Assembly: GCF_016008875.1 (NCBI RefSeq)
Contig: NZ_JADTQG010000011.1
Span: 62,001 to 126,000 of the forward strand
Direction of reading: 5' to 3'
From: Ectopseudomonas mendocina
GTDB lineage: Bacteria > Pseudomonadota > Gammaproteobacteria > Pseudomonadales > Pseudomonadaceae
DNA length: 64,000 bases
In this document: positions 1 through 11,002 of the stretch, one piece after another
Numbering within the stretch: position 1 is the stretch's first letter
How the letters are laid out: every line of letters starts with the position of its first letter
Notes under the pieces: generated by a model
The model's database searches: none
Told to the model about the DNA's origin: nothing
What the model saw: only the letters and a program-made list of their open reading frames with translations
Program-made: the position numbers and the translations under genes

Positions 1-1
1 C

Positions 2-949
2 TACAACGACCGCGCCTTCCTGCGCGCCATGCTCTACAGCACCCTGGCCTGCGTGTGCGCCTCTGGCCTGTTCTGGGGCGGGCTGGCGCCGGTGCTGAAA
101 ACCGCCGCGGCGAAATACGGTTTCTTCCACCAGCTGCTTTCCGTGCTGCTGCTGATCATTTTGCTGATTTCCATTCCGGCGATGGTCACCCAGTTCTACG
201 AAAGCGACCTGCCACTGCTGTTCCAGGGCCAGATGAGCCTGCAGGACCTGCTGTATTACGACCGAGCCTTCCTCCGCGCGCTGCTCTATACCCTGCTCAC
301 CGGCCTGTCGATATCCAGCCTGTTCTGGGGCGGCATGGCCCCGGTGCTCACACCGATCAACGACTTCATCGTGCGTTATCGCTGGCAGGCGTTGCTGCTG
401 CTGAGCCTGATCGCCACCTATCGCCTTTCCGATACGGTGATGGGGGTGATGGCCAACGTGTTCTACATCGACCAGGGCTTCACCAAGGAGCAGATCGCCA
501 GCGTCAGCAAGGTCTTCGGCCTGGTGATGACCCTGCTCGGCGCGGGTGTAGGCGGCCTGCTGATCGTACGTTTCGGCATCATGCCGATCCTGCTGATCGG
601 CGCGGCGGCGTCGGCCGCGACCAACCTGCTGTTCATGCTGCTGGTGGGCATGGGCCCGCATCTGAACATGCTGATCGTCACCATCAGCTGCGACAATTTC
701 AGCGCCGGTCTGGCCACCTCGGCGTTCGTCGCCTACCTGTCGAGCCTGACTAACCTGAAGTTCTCGGCCACCCAGTACGCCTTGCTCAGCTCCATCATGC
801 TGCTGCTGCCACGTTTGATCGGCGGTTATTCCGGGGTGATGGTGGAGCACCTCGGCTATGCCAACTTCTTCCTCGCCACGGCGCTGATGGGCATTCCGAC
901 GCTGCTGCTGATCCTGCTGCAGTGGCAGCGCCAGAGCAGACAAAGCTAG
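2..949 (+). CDS. ampG: AmpG-type muropeptide permease, 3' part (cut by window edge)
   Basis: This is the C-terminal 315 residues of a major-facilitator permease of the AmpG family. AmpG imports anhydro-muropeptides through the inner membrane for cell-wall recycling and indirectly controls AmpC beta-lactamase induction. The frame is open from the window edge, so the N-terminal part lies outside. About eight hydrophobic segments are visible, and the family stretch TMGVMANVFYIDQGFTK lies near nt 435-486. A segment at nt 2-100 (YNDRAFLRAMLY then FWGGLAPVL) is repeated 84 codons later at nt 254-350 (YYDRAFLRALLY then FWGGMAPVL), which suggests internal duplication. Its neighbours mscS and yajQ match the P. 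aeruginosa order. AmpG is far more likely than a generic MFS transporter. Confidence 0.88.
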   Translation, partial: YNDRAFLRAMLYSTLACVCASGLFWGGLAPVLKTAAAKYGFFHQLLSVLLLIILLISIPAMVTQFYESDLPLLFQGQMSLQDLLYYDRAFLRALLYTLLTGLSISSLFWGGMAPVLTPINDFIVRYRWQALLLLSLIATYRLSDTVMGVMANVFYIDQGFTKEQIASVSKVFGLVMTLLGAGVGGLLIVRFGIMPILLIGAAASAATNLLFMLLVGMGPHLNMLIVTISCDNFSAGLATSAFVAYLSSLTNLKFSATQYALLSSIMLLLPRLIGGYSGVMVEHLGYANFFLATALMGIPTLLLILLQWQRQSRQS

Positions 950-997
950 GCGCCACGGCACTTGCCGCAAGAGCGCTGGCAGTCTCGACTACAGGCA

Positions 998-1035
998 TAA
1001 AAAAACCGGCCAAATCTCGCCTGGCCGGTCTCGTT
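998..1035 (-). terminator. Rho-independent terminator after mscS
   Basis: An 8-bp stem (ACCGGCCA at 1005-1012 pairing with TGGCCGGT at 1022-1029) is followed on the minus strand by a run of seven T. It lies between the convergent genes ampG and mscS and fits best as the end of mscS. It could also stop ampG transcripts weakly. Confidence 0.85.
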
Positions 1036-1052
1036 CTGCCGCAATAGACGCG

Positions 1053-1898
1053 CTATTCGGCTGGCGCGCTCTCGTGCACCATATGCACCACCCGCTGCGG
1101 GAATGGGATGCCGATGCCACGCATCTTGAGTCGGTCACGGGCCTGCTCGTTGAGCATGAACATCACATCCCAATAGTTGGGCGTATCGACCCAAAGACGC
1201 AGGGACACGGTAATGGCGCTGTCACCCAGGGCGCTCACTACCACAACCGGCGCCGGTTCCCTGAGCACGCGCTCGTCCTGTGCCAGCTCCAGCAACACTT
1301 CACGGGCTGCCTGCAGATCGGCCTCGTAATCAACGCCCACATCGAACACTACCTTGCGCGTCGGCTGACGGTTGTAGTTGGTGATGATGCCGTTGGACAG
1401 GTTGCCGTTTGGCACGATGACCGTCTTGTTGTCGCCGGTACGCAGCACGGTATGGAAGATCTGAATGCTGTCGACCGTGCCCATCACGCCCTGAGCCTCG
1501 ATCCAGTCACCAATACGCAGCGGGCGGAACAGCAGGATCAACACACCGCCAGCGAAGTTCGCCAGGCTGCCCTGCAAGGCCAGACCAATCGCCAGGCCTG
1601 CCGCACCGATCGCAGCGATGAAGGACGTAGTTTCCACGCCGACCATCGAGGCTACGCTGATGATCAGCAGCACCTTGAGGATGATATTGGCCATGCTGCC
1701 AATGAAGCCCTGCAGCGCCGGATCGGCCTTGCGCGCGGCCAGCAGCTTGCTGATATTGCCGGTCAGACGATTGATGAACCACCAGCCGATCAGCAGGGTT
1801 ACCAGGGCCAACAGCAGCTTGCTGCTGTATTGCATGATCAGAGGGATCCACGTTTGCGATTCACGCAGGAGCTGATCGATTTCAGCATTGAGATCCAT
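1053..1898 (-). CDS. mscS: Small-conductance mechanosensitive channel, MscS family
   Basis: The 281-residue inner-membrane channel opens under membrane tension to release solutes during osmotic downshock. TM1 lies near residues 24-46, TM2 near 66-88, and the pore-lining TM3 is the Gly/Ala-rich stretch GLAIGLALQGSLANFAGG, followed by the family signature FRPLRIGDWIE. The cytoplasmic beta and alpha/beta domains follow (residues ~130-270). The length matches E. coli MscS (286). I chose the ATG at 1898 because AAGGAGC lies 5 nt upstream and the protein then begins MDLNAEID. An in-frame extension to 1955 lacks a ribosome site. It is transcribed away from yajQ's end and is convergent with ampG. Confidence 0.93.
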   Translation of the reverse strand: MDLNAEIDQLLRESQTWIPLIMQYSSKLLLALVTLLIGWWFINRLTGNISKLLAARKADPALQGFIGSMANIILKVLLIISVASMVGVETTSFIAAIGAAGLAIGLALQGSLANFAGGVLILLFRPLRIGDWIEAQGVMGTVDSIQIFHTVLRTGDNKTVIVPNGNLSNGIITNYNRQPTRKVVFDVGVDYEADLQAAREVLLELAQDERVLREPAPVVVVSALGDSAITVSLRLWVDTPNYWDVMFMLNEQARDRLKMRGIGIPFPQRVVHMVHESAPAE

Positions 1899-2012
1899 AG
1901 GGATTGCTCCTTGGTTGGGGCGAAACGACAACGCCATGGCTGCGCCTACAGCCATGGCGTTATGGGCATGATGAATGCGACGCCGGGCAGACGCGCGGGT
2001 TCAATCACCCAT

Positions 2013-2492
2013 TCAATCGCGGAAGTTATTGAACTGCAGCGGCATGCCGAATTCGTGACCACGCAGATGGGCGATGGCCTCCTGCAGGTCATCGCGCTTC
2101 TTGCCGGTGACACGCACCTGCTCGCCCTGGATGGCGGCCTGCACCTTGAGCTTGGCGTCCTTGATGTGGGCGACGATCTTCTTCGCCAGCTCCTTGTCGA
2201 TGCCCTCGCGGAAGGTGACGTCCTGCTTCATCACCTTGCCGGAGGCGTAAGGTTCCTTGGTTTCCATGCACTGGCAGTCGATCTTGCGCTTGATCAGGCT
2301 GCTGCGCACGATGTCGAGCATCTGCTCGAGCATGAACTCGGCTTCGGCGGTCAAGGTCAGCGCCTTGTCCTTGCTCTCGATGCTGCACTTGCCGCGCAGA
2401 TCGAAACGGCGGTCGAGTTCCTTGATGGCGTTGTCGACCGCATTGGTCAGTTCGTGTTTGTCCAGTTCAGACACGACGTCGAACGAAGGCAT
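2013..2492 (-). CDS. yajQ: YajQ family nucleotide-binding protein
   Basis: The 159-residue soluble protein has two ferredoxin-like halves and is of the YajQ (UPF0234) family. Members bind nucleotides, and homologues in Xanthomonas and Pseudomonas are reported to be cyclic-di-GMP effectors. The start [15 protein letters not shown] and the end [11 protein letters not shown] are family hallmarks. The ATG at 2492 has CAGGAG at good spacing. A longer frame to 2528 adds 12 residues not seen in the family. A perfect minus-strand TATAAT at 2570-2575 may be its -10 box. The divergent neighbour is a response regulator with a degenerate GGDEF domain, so two genes with ties to c-di-GMP share one intergenic region. 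Confidence 0.93.
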   Translation of the reverse strand: MPSFDVVSELDKHELTNAVDNAIKELDRRFDLRGKCSIESKDKALTLTAEAEFMLEQMLDIVRSSLIKRKIDCQCMETKEPYASGKVMKQDVTFREGIDKELAKKIVAHIKDAKLKVQAAIQGEQVRVTGKKRDDLQEAIAHLRGHEFGMPLQFNNFRD

Positions 2493-2569
2493 GAGTGGGC
2501 TCCTGATGGACGGCGCGATCCTCTTCACGGAGTGAGCGCGCCTGACTTGACGATAACTTTGGCGGGCCC

Positions 2570-2575
2570 ATTATA
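2570..2575 (-). promoter_or_regulatory. Candidate -10 box for yajQ
   Basis: The minus strand reads TATAAT here, 78 nt before the yajQ start. No good -35 hexamer is visible at the usual distance, so this is a weak call. Confidence 0.35.
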
Positions 2576-2630
2576 CCCAGTCTGATATACGCCGCTTGGC
2601 GTCCTTCCTCTCTGCCTGCGAGCCTGCACC

Positions 2631-4501
<1,871 letters not shown>

Positions 4502-4572
4502 CGGCCCAGGCCGTGGCAATGGCTGCCCCGGCGCGCTAACCTGCCGTTTTCATTCACCACAGCGATAACCTC

Positions 4573-6591
<2,019 letters not shown>

Positions 6592-6594
6592 GCC

Positions 6595-7170
6595 ATGGGC
6601 TTTCGCCTCTCGAAGATCTACACCCGCACCGGCGACAAAGGAGAAACCGGCCTGGCCGATGGCCGCCGAGTCGGCAAGGACCACCCACGTATCGACGCCA
6701 TCGGCGAGCTGGACACGCTCAACAGCCAGCTCGGCCTGCTGCTCGCCGACCTGGATGAAGCCGCAGCGACCAGACCGGGCCTCAAGGAGATCAGCGAGGT
6801 GCTGAGCCCCTGCCAGCACCGCCTGTTCGATCTCGGCGGCGAGCTGGCAATGCCCGAATATCAGGCGCTGCAATCGATGGAAATCGAACGCCTGGAGGCC
6901 GTTATCGACCGCTGGAACGAAGAGGTCGGGCCACTGGAAAACTTCATCCTGCCTGGCGGCTCGAGACTGATCGCTCAGGCCCATGTCTGCCGCAGCTTCG
7001 CCCGCAGCGCCGAGCGCCGTTGCCAGCACCTCAACGCCGTCGAGCCGCTACGCGCCGAGGGCCTGGCTTACGTCAACCGTCTTTCCGACCTGCTGTTCGT
7101 CGCCGCCCGTCTAATTGCCAGACGCCAGGGCGTTGCCGAGGTACTGTGGAAGGCGGCTGACAAGCCTTAG
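6595..7170 (+). CDS. Cob(I)alamin adenosyltransferase, PduO type
   Basis: The 191-residue enzyme transfers the adenosyl group of ATP to cob(I)alamin, making adenosylcobalamin. It shows the PduO-type signatures: YTRTGDKGETGL for ATP binding near the N-terminus, GELDTLNSQLG, CRSFARSAERR, and YVNRLSDLLFVAAR near the C-terminus. The start ATG lies 3 nt after the sensor kinase stop, so the two are probably co-transcribed. There is no sequence similarity to CobA-type (P-loop) transferases. It is followed by a REP element and no clear terminator other than that hairpin. Confidence 0.93.
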   Translation: MGFRLSKIYTRTGDKGETGLADGRRVGKDHPRIDAIGELDTLNSQLGLLLADLDEAAATRPGLKEISEVLSPCQHRLFDLGGELAMPEYQALQSMEIERLEAVIDRWNEEVGPLENFILPGGSRLIAQAHVCRSFARSAERRCQHLNAVEPLRAEGLAYVNRLSDLLFVAARLIARRQGVAEVLWKAADKP

Positions 7171-7210
7171 GGACAGCCCGATACGCCTGAAACCTCAAAT
7201 TTGGAGAGGG

Positions 7211-7280
7211 GTAGGAGCTAGCTCTGCTCGCGAAGCTTCTTAGACTCGCCGACGTTCGCGAGCAGAGCTCGCTCCTACAG
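7211..7280. repeat. REP element, left flank of rayT
   Basis: This is a 70-bp imperfect palindrome running from GTAGGAGCTAGCTCTGCTCG to CGAGCAGAGCTCGCTCCTAC. It is nearly identical to the copies at 7770-7840 and 38970-39035. It overlaps the end of the RAYT gene: the TAG stop (7275-7277) is part of the repeat. Confidence 0.93.
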
Positions 7281-7730
7281 GAATACAGCGTCCCACAAGG
7301 GATAATTGGCGAGCTGCTTGACCAAGCCGGCGCGCAAAGGGTTGGCGACGATATACCGAGCGATGTCACGTACATCTTCCTCCCGGCGTAAAGCCCGGTC
7401 GTGGTAGCCGGATTGCCATATCTTGCCACTGCGCTGTAAACGCTGGTTGATCGCCTTGGCACTGCGCGACTTGACCTGCTGCAACAGCCTCTCCAAGTCG
7501 CACTGCCTCAGTTGAAGCAACCAGTGAAAGTGATCCGGCATAACAACCCAGCACAGCGAGTTGGCTAGCCCTTGCTCCTCAGCTAGACGTAATTCGTCGA
7601 TCACAAGCCGCCCCACAAAAAAGTCGTGAAACCACGGCTGTCGCCGGTGGGTAACGGCTGTAATCGAATATATGCAACCAGACTCAGAAAAGCGGCCGCT
7701 TCGCAGGTGAGACGTATGGTAACGGGGCAT
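7275..7730 (-). CDS. rayT: REP-associated tyrosine transposase (RAYT)
   Basis: The 151-residue protein belongs to the IS200/IS605-related Y1 transposase family that recognises REP sequences. The metal-binding HUH motif is HFH in MPDHFHWLL. The catalytic Tyr is probably in SGYHDRALRREEDV. The C-terminal IARYIVANPLRAGLV is typical of RAYTs. The ATG at 7730 is preceded by GGAGG. The gene is intact and sits between two REP copies (7211-7280 and 7770-7840), the usual arrangement of a REPtron. Its stop codon is supplied by the left REP. It splits the adenosyltransferase gene from the Nudix/ThiE gene, which are consecutive in the P. aeruginosa order as I recall it. Confidence 0.93.
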   Translation of the reverse strand: MPRYHTSHLRSGRFSESGCIYSITAVTHRRQPWFHDFFVGRLVIDELRLAEEQGLANSLCWVVMPDHFHWLLQLRQCDLERLLQQVKSRSAKAINQRLQRSGKIWQSGYHDRALRREEDVRDIARYIVANPLRAGLVKQLANYPLWDAVFL

Positions 7731-7769
7731 TCCTTGCCTCCAGTGTGTCCGATACCTCAGATATAGACG

Positions 7770-7840
7770 GTAGGAGCGAGCTCTGCTCGCGAAGCTTCTT
7801 GGACATCGCCGATGTTCGCGAGCAGAGCTCGCTCCTACAG
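7770..7840. repeat. REP element, right flank of rayT
   Basis: This 71-bp imperfect palindrome (GTAGGAGCGAGCTCTGCTCG to CGAGCAGAGCTCGCTCCTAC) is the partner of the copy at 7211-7280. The last bases overlap the Nudix/ThiE gene and supply its stop codon (CTA at 7835-7837). Confidence 0.93.
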
Positions 7841-8788
7841 GCCATTGTTAGCCGGCCAGAACGCGCGGATACCCGCTACACCTTGCGCGCCGGTCTGCCA
7901 GGCGCGGTCGATATCGGCCGGGGCGACGCCGCCCAGCAGATAGGCCGGCAGGTTGAAATGGGTCAGCAGTTCGCGCGCAGCCTCCCAGCCCAGCGGCTGT
8001 GCCTCAGGGTGCGTCGCGGTCGGCTGTACCGGCGACAGGGTGACAAAATCCACGCCCATCTGCATCGCCAGCGCCAGCTCCTCGGCACTGTGGCAGGAGG
8101 CCGCTAGCCAGCGATGCTCCGGGAAAGGCCGGCCGCCGGAGGCATGCTTGCGCAGTTGCTCGGCAGTCAGGTGCCAGCCAGCCGCCGGAAAGTCGCCCAG
8201 CCATTCCAGCGGTCCCTTGAGCATCAGCTGGGCCTTGCCGGCGCAAAGGCCCTGCACGTCGACAGCCAGGTCGCGATACTGCGGGTCGAACATGTTCGGC
8301 GCACGCAACTGAATCAACCGTGCCCCCTGCGCCAGAGCACTGCGGATACCGGCGAGCAGCTCACTCGGCTCCAGGCCATCCGGGGTGATCAGGTAGCGAT
8401 CCGGCAGGCGTGCGGCGGCGACGATGGGCTTGTTGGCAGCCGGGAACTCGTATTCCAGCAACTGCCGCTCGCTGGCCCAGGCCAGCGGCTGGCCTTCTGC
8501 GCCATGCGGCTCGCCACTGAAGGCCGAGACTTCCCAGACGTCCAGCAACACCTGCTTGTCCGGGTAGTCGTGGCGAATCTGGATCAATGGACGCGCCGCT
8601 TGTGGACGAATGCCCAACTCCTCCTCCAGTTCGCGATCAAGAGCGACACGCACCGCCTCGCCCTCTTCCACCTTGCCGCCGGGGAACTCCCACAGGCCGC
8701 CCTGATGTTTGTCCTCGGGCCGCCTGGCGATCAGGATGCGTCCATCGACACCCCGAATCACCGCTGCGGCGACATGCACACGCTTCAA
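7835..8788 (-). CDS. Nudix hydrolase (MutT) fused to ThiE/TenI-like domain
   Basis: The 317-residue two-domain protein has an N-terminal MutT-like Nudix domain (residues 1-~128) with Nudix box GGKVEEGEAVRVALDREL then EELGI (residues ~37-60), expected to hydrolyse oxidised nucleotides such as 8-oxo-dGTP. A ThiE/TenI-like barrel follows (~132-315) with SCHSAEELALAMQMGVDFV and YLLGGVAPADI. In the barrel the thiamine-phosphate-synthase motif TxTK reads TATH, so true ThiE activity is doubtful. The start is TTG at 8788. It overlaps the GST stop (TTGA) and has GGAGGTG about 7 nt upstream, and MKRVHVAAAVI is the family start. The stop codon lies inside a REP element, so the last residues (ANNGL) may be altered from the ancestral end. 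Confidence 0.92.
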   Translation of the reverse strand: MKRVHVAAAVIRGVDGRILIARRPEDKHQGGLWEFPGGKVEEGEAVRVALDRELEEELGIRPQAARPLIQIRHDYPDKQVLLDVWEVSAFSGEPHGAEGQPLAWASERQLLEYEFPAANKPIVAAARLPDRYLITPDGLEPSELLAGIRSALAQGARLIQLRAPNMFDPQYRDLAVDVQGLCAGKAQLMLKGPLEWLGDFPAAGWHLTAEQLRKHASGGRPFPEHRWLAASCHSAEELALAMQMGVDFVTLSPVQPTATHPEAQPLGWEAARELLTHFNLPAYLLGGVAPADIDRAWQTGAQGVAGIRAFWPANNGL

Positions 8789-9417
8789 CCCTTCACCTCC
8801 TGCAACGCCGCCTGATACCAGCGCTGGAACGCCGGCCAGCGATAGATGGTTTCGACATAGGCCGCAGCCGCTGTCGGCAGCGCCACACGATAGCTGCGCA
8901 GTCGCGCGGCGACCGGCGCATAGAAGGCGTCGGCGATGCCGGCCTGGCCGAACAGGTAGTTGCCGGAGTTGGCGTAACGCTCGCGGCAGCCAGCCCAGAT
9001 CGCGCAGATGCGGTCGATATCGGCCTGCGCCGCGTCAGGCAGTTCGGCCAGTGCCTTGTCTCGCGCCAGGTCCATGGGCAGGTGGCTGCGCAGCGCACTG
9101 AAACCGCTGTGCATTTCAGCGCAAATGCTGCGCGCCAGCGCGCGAGCCTGACGCTCCTGCGGCCACAGCTGCGACTCGGGATAACATTCGGCCAGATACT
9201 CGGCAATCGCCAGGGAATCCCAGACGGCGCCCTGCTCAGTCAGCAGAACCGGCACTTTGCCGGTGGGCGAGTAGCGCAACAGTTGTGCGCGACTGTCCGG
9301 CTGAAACAAACGTACCCGCAGCTCTTCGCAGTCGGCTCCGGCCAGATCGACCGCCAACGCCGCACGCAGCGACCAGGAAGAATAGTTCTTGTCGCCAATC
9401 ACCAGTTGCAGTGCCAT
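8785..9417 (-). CDS. Glutathione S-transferase family protein
   Basis: The 210-residue soluble protein has a thioredoxin-fold N-terminal domain (residues 1-~80; LVIGDKNYSSWSLRAAL, GKVPVLL with the cis-Pro, DSLAIAEYL for glutathione binding). An all-helical C-terminal domain follows. The SSWSLR stretch is typical of a bacterial GST subclass using Ser near the N-terminus. The substrate cannot be told from sequence. It overlaps the downstream Nudix/ThiE gene by 4 nt and forms a two-gene unit with it. The ATG at 9417 is the only good start. Confidence 0.9.
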   Translation of the reverse strand: MALQLVIGDKNYSSWSLRAALAVDLAGADCEELRVRLFQPDSRAQLLRYSPTGKVPVLLTEQGAVWDSLAIAEYLAECYPESQLWPQERQARALARSICAEMHSGFSALRSHLPMDLARDKALAELPDAAQADIDRICAIWAGCRERYANSGNYLFGQAGIADAFYAPVAARLRSYRVALPTAAAAYVETIYRWPAFQRWYQAALQEVKG

Positions 9418-9487
9418 CTTGCGCGTCCTCGCCTAGGGTCTTGGAATGATCTGAAGTCGCTCGACGTTAAAAGCCCGTCCTCCGAAT

Positions 9488-9530
9488 AGCAAATTCCCGC
9501 GCGTCATGGGGTCATGAGGCGCGGGAATGA
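9488..9530 (-). terminator. Hairpin between argJ and the GST gene
   Basis: A 10-bp stem (ATTCCCGCGC at 9493-9502, GCGCGGGAAT at 9519-9528) lies in the argJ-GST interval. On the minus strand it is followed only by TTT, so it is a weak or Rho-assisted terminator of argJ. Confidence 0.55.
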
Positions 9531-9593
9531 CAGAACAGCTGCAAGCTAATCAGCGAGTGCCGTTCCCAACTCGGGCTCAAGTCCCTGGCTCTA

Positions 9594-9624
9594 ACTTGCC
9601 GCTTGAGGCTTGCAGCTTGTAGCC
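9594..9624. repeat. Short interspersed repeat (CTTGCAGCTTGTAGC type)
   Basis: The stretch with CTTGCCGCTT and CTTGCAGCTTGTAGC recurs in inverse orientation at 34474-34503 beside rnpB. It lies just after the argJ stop on the minus strand. Its function is unknown. Confidence 0.6.
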
Positions 9625-9626
9625 GC

Positions 9627-10844
9627 TTATGTGCGGTATTCGGCGTTGATCTTGACGTACTCGTGGGACAGGTCGGTAGTCCAGATGGTCTCGCTGCAGA
9701 CGCCGCGACCCAGCTCGATGCGGATGGTGATCTCCTCGCGGGCCATCACCGCTGCGCCCTGCTCTTCGGTGTAGGTGGTCGCTCGGCAGCCCTTGCTGGC
9801 GATGCAGACCTCACCGAGGAATACGTCAATCTTGCTCACGTCCAGTTGCGGCACGCCGGCATAGCCGACAGCCGCGAGGATGCGCCCCCAGTTCGGGTCG
9901 GAGGCGAACAGCGCGGTCTTGATCAGCGGCGAATGAGCCACGGCATAAGCCACGTCCAGGCATTCCTGATGAGTGCCGCCGCCGTTGACTTGCACGGTGA
10001 CGAACTTGGTTGCACCTTCACCGTCACGGACGATGGCCTGTGCCACTTCCATGAATACCTCGAACACCGCCTGCTTGAGCTTGGTGAACAGCTCACCGGA
10101 AGCCTCGCTGATCTCCGGCAGCGCGGCCTGGCCGGTGGCGATCAGCATGCAGCAGTCGTTGGTGGAGGTGTCGCCGTCGATGGTGATGCGGTTGAACGAC
10201 TTGTTCGCCGCGTCGCGCACCAGATCCTGCAGCACGCCCTGGGCAACCTTGGCGTCGGTGGCGATGTAGCCGAGCATGGTGGCCATGTTCGGACGGATCA
10301 TGCCCGCGCCCTTGGAGATGCCGGTGACGGTGATGGTCACGCCATCGTGCTGGAACTGACGGCTGGCGCCCTTGGGCAGGGTGTCGGTGGTCATGATGCC
10401 GGTGGCGGCGGCTTCCCAGTTGTCGACCTTGAGGTCATCCAGCGCGGCCTGCAGCGCGGATTCGATCTTCTCTACCGGCAGCGGCTCGCCGATCACACCG
10501 GTGGAGAATGGCAGCACGGCGCCTTCGGTAACGCCGGTCAATTCGGCCAGACGCGCACAGGCGCGGCGCGCACGGGCCAGGCCGTCGGCACCGGTACCGG
10601 CGTTGGCATTGCCGGTATTGGTCAGCAGGTAACGCACCTCGCCACCCAGACGCTCACGGGTGATCAACACGGGCGCAGCGCAGAACGCATTGGTGGTGGT
10701 CACCCCGGCGATACGCGAGCCCTCGGCGCAGCGCATCACCACCACATCCTTGCGCCCGGGGCGCTTGATGCCGGCCGAGGCGATGCCCAACTCGAAACCA
10801 GGAACCGGGTGCAGGGTAGACAGCGGGCCAAGACCAACAGCCAT
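9627..10844 (-). CDS. argJ: Glutamate N-acetyltransferase / amino-acid acetyltransferase
   Basis: The 405-residue ornithine acetyltransferase recycles the acetyl group from N-acetylornithine to glutamate in arginine synthesis. It is made as a precursor that cuts itself before a Thr. The site is visible as the conserved MATMLGY (the Thr in ATML becomes the nucleophile of the beta chain). Other family marks are [31 protein letters not shown] and the C-terminal [11 protein letters not shown] chose the ATG at 10844 ([13 protein letters not shown]), with AAGGAG about 9 nt upstream. The open frame extends to 11057 without signals. It follows secA on the same strand, 158 nt downstream. Confidence 0.96.
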   Translation of the reverse strand: MAVGLGPLSTLHPVPGFELGIASAGIKRPGRKDVVVMRCAEGSRIAGVTTTNAFCAAPVLITRERLGGEVRYLLTNTGNANAGTGADGLARARRACARLAELTGVTEGAVLPFSTGVIGEPLPVEKIESALQAALDDLKVDNWEAAATGIMTTDTLPKGASRQFQHDGVTITVTGISKGAGMIRPNMATMLGYIATDAKVAQGVLQDLVRDAANKSFNRITIDGDTSTNDCCMLIATGQAALPEISEASGELFTKLKQAVFEVFMEVAQAIVRDGEGATKFVTVQVNGGGTHQECLDVAYAVAHSPLIKTALFASDPNWGRILAAVGYAGVPQLDVSKIDVFLGEVCIASKGCRATTYTEEQGAAVMAREEITIRIELGRGVCSETIWTTDLSHEYVKINAEYRT

Positions 10845-11002
10845 AAGGTGAGCTCCTTGTGAGACATTACCGACCGCCAGGCGGTCTGAAAGATGGTAAA
10901 ACGCCGCGAGCGGCAGAGCCGTCGCGGCGTCATCGAGGGCGGCAACAGCATAGCCGAAGCCCCCTCTACTGCAAGCGCCTTGCCGGCGCTCACCTGCCGT
11001 GA

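Noticed and set aside
2547..2575. A plus-strand promoter TTGACG-17-ATTATA for the response regulator
   Set aside because: The -10 match is poor on the plus strand. The same bases read a perfect TATAAT on the minus strand, so it was listed for yajQ only.
1074..2585. A 503-codon plus-strand frame opposite mscS and yajQ
   Set aside because: It runs through two well-supported minus-strand genes and their gap, and its translation is low-complexity and His/Gln/Asp-rich.
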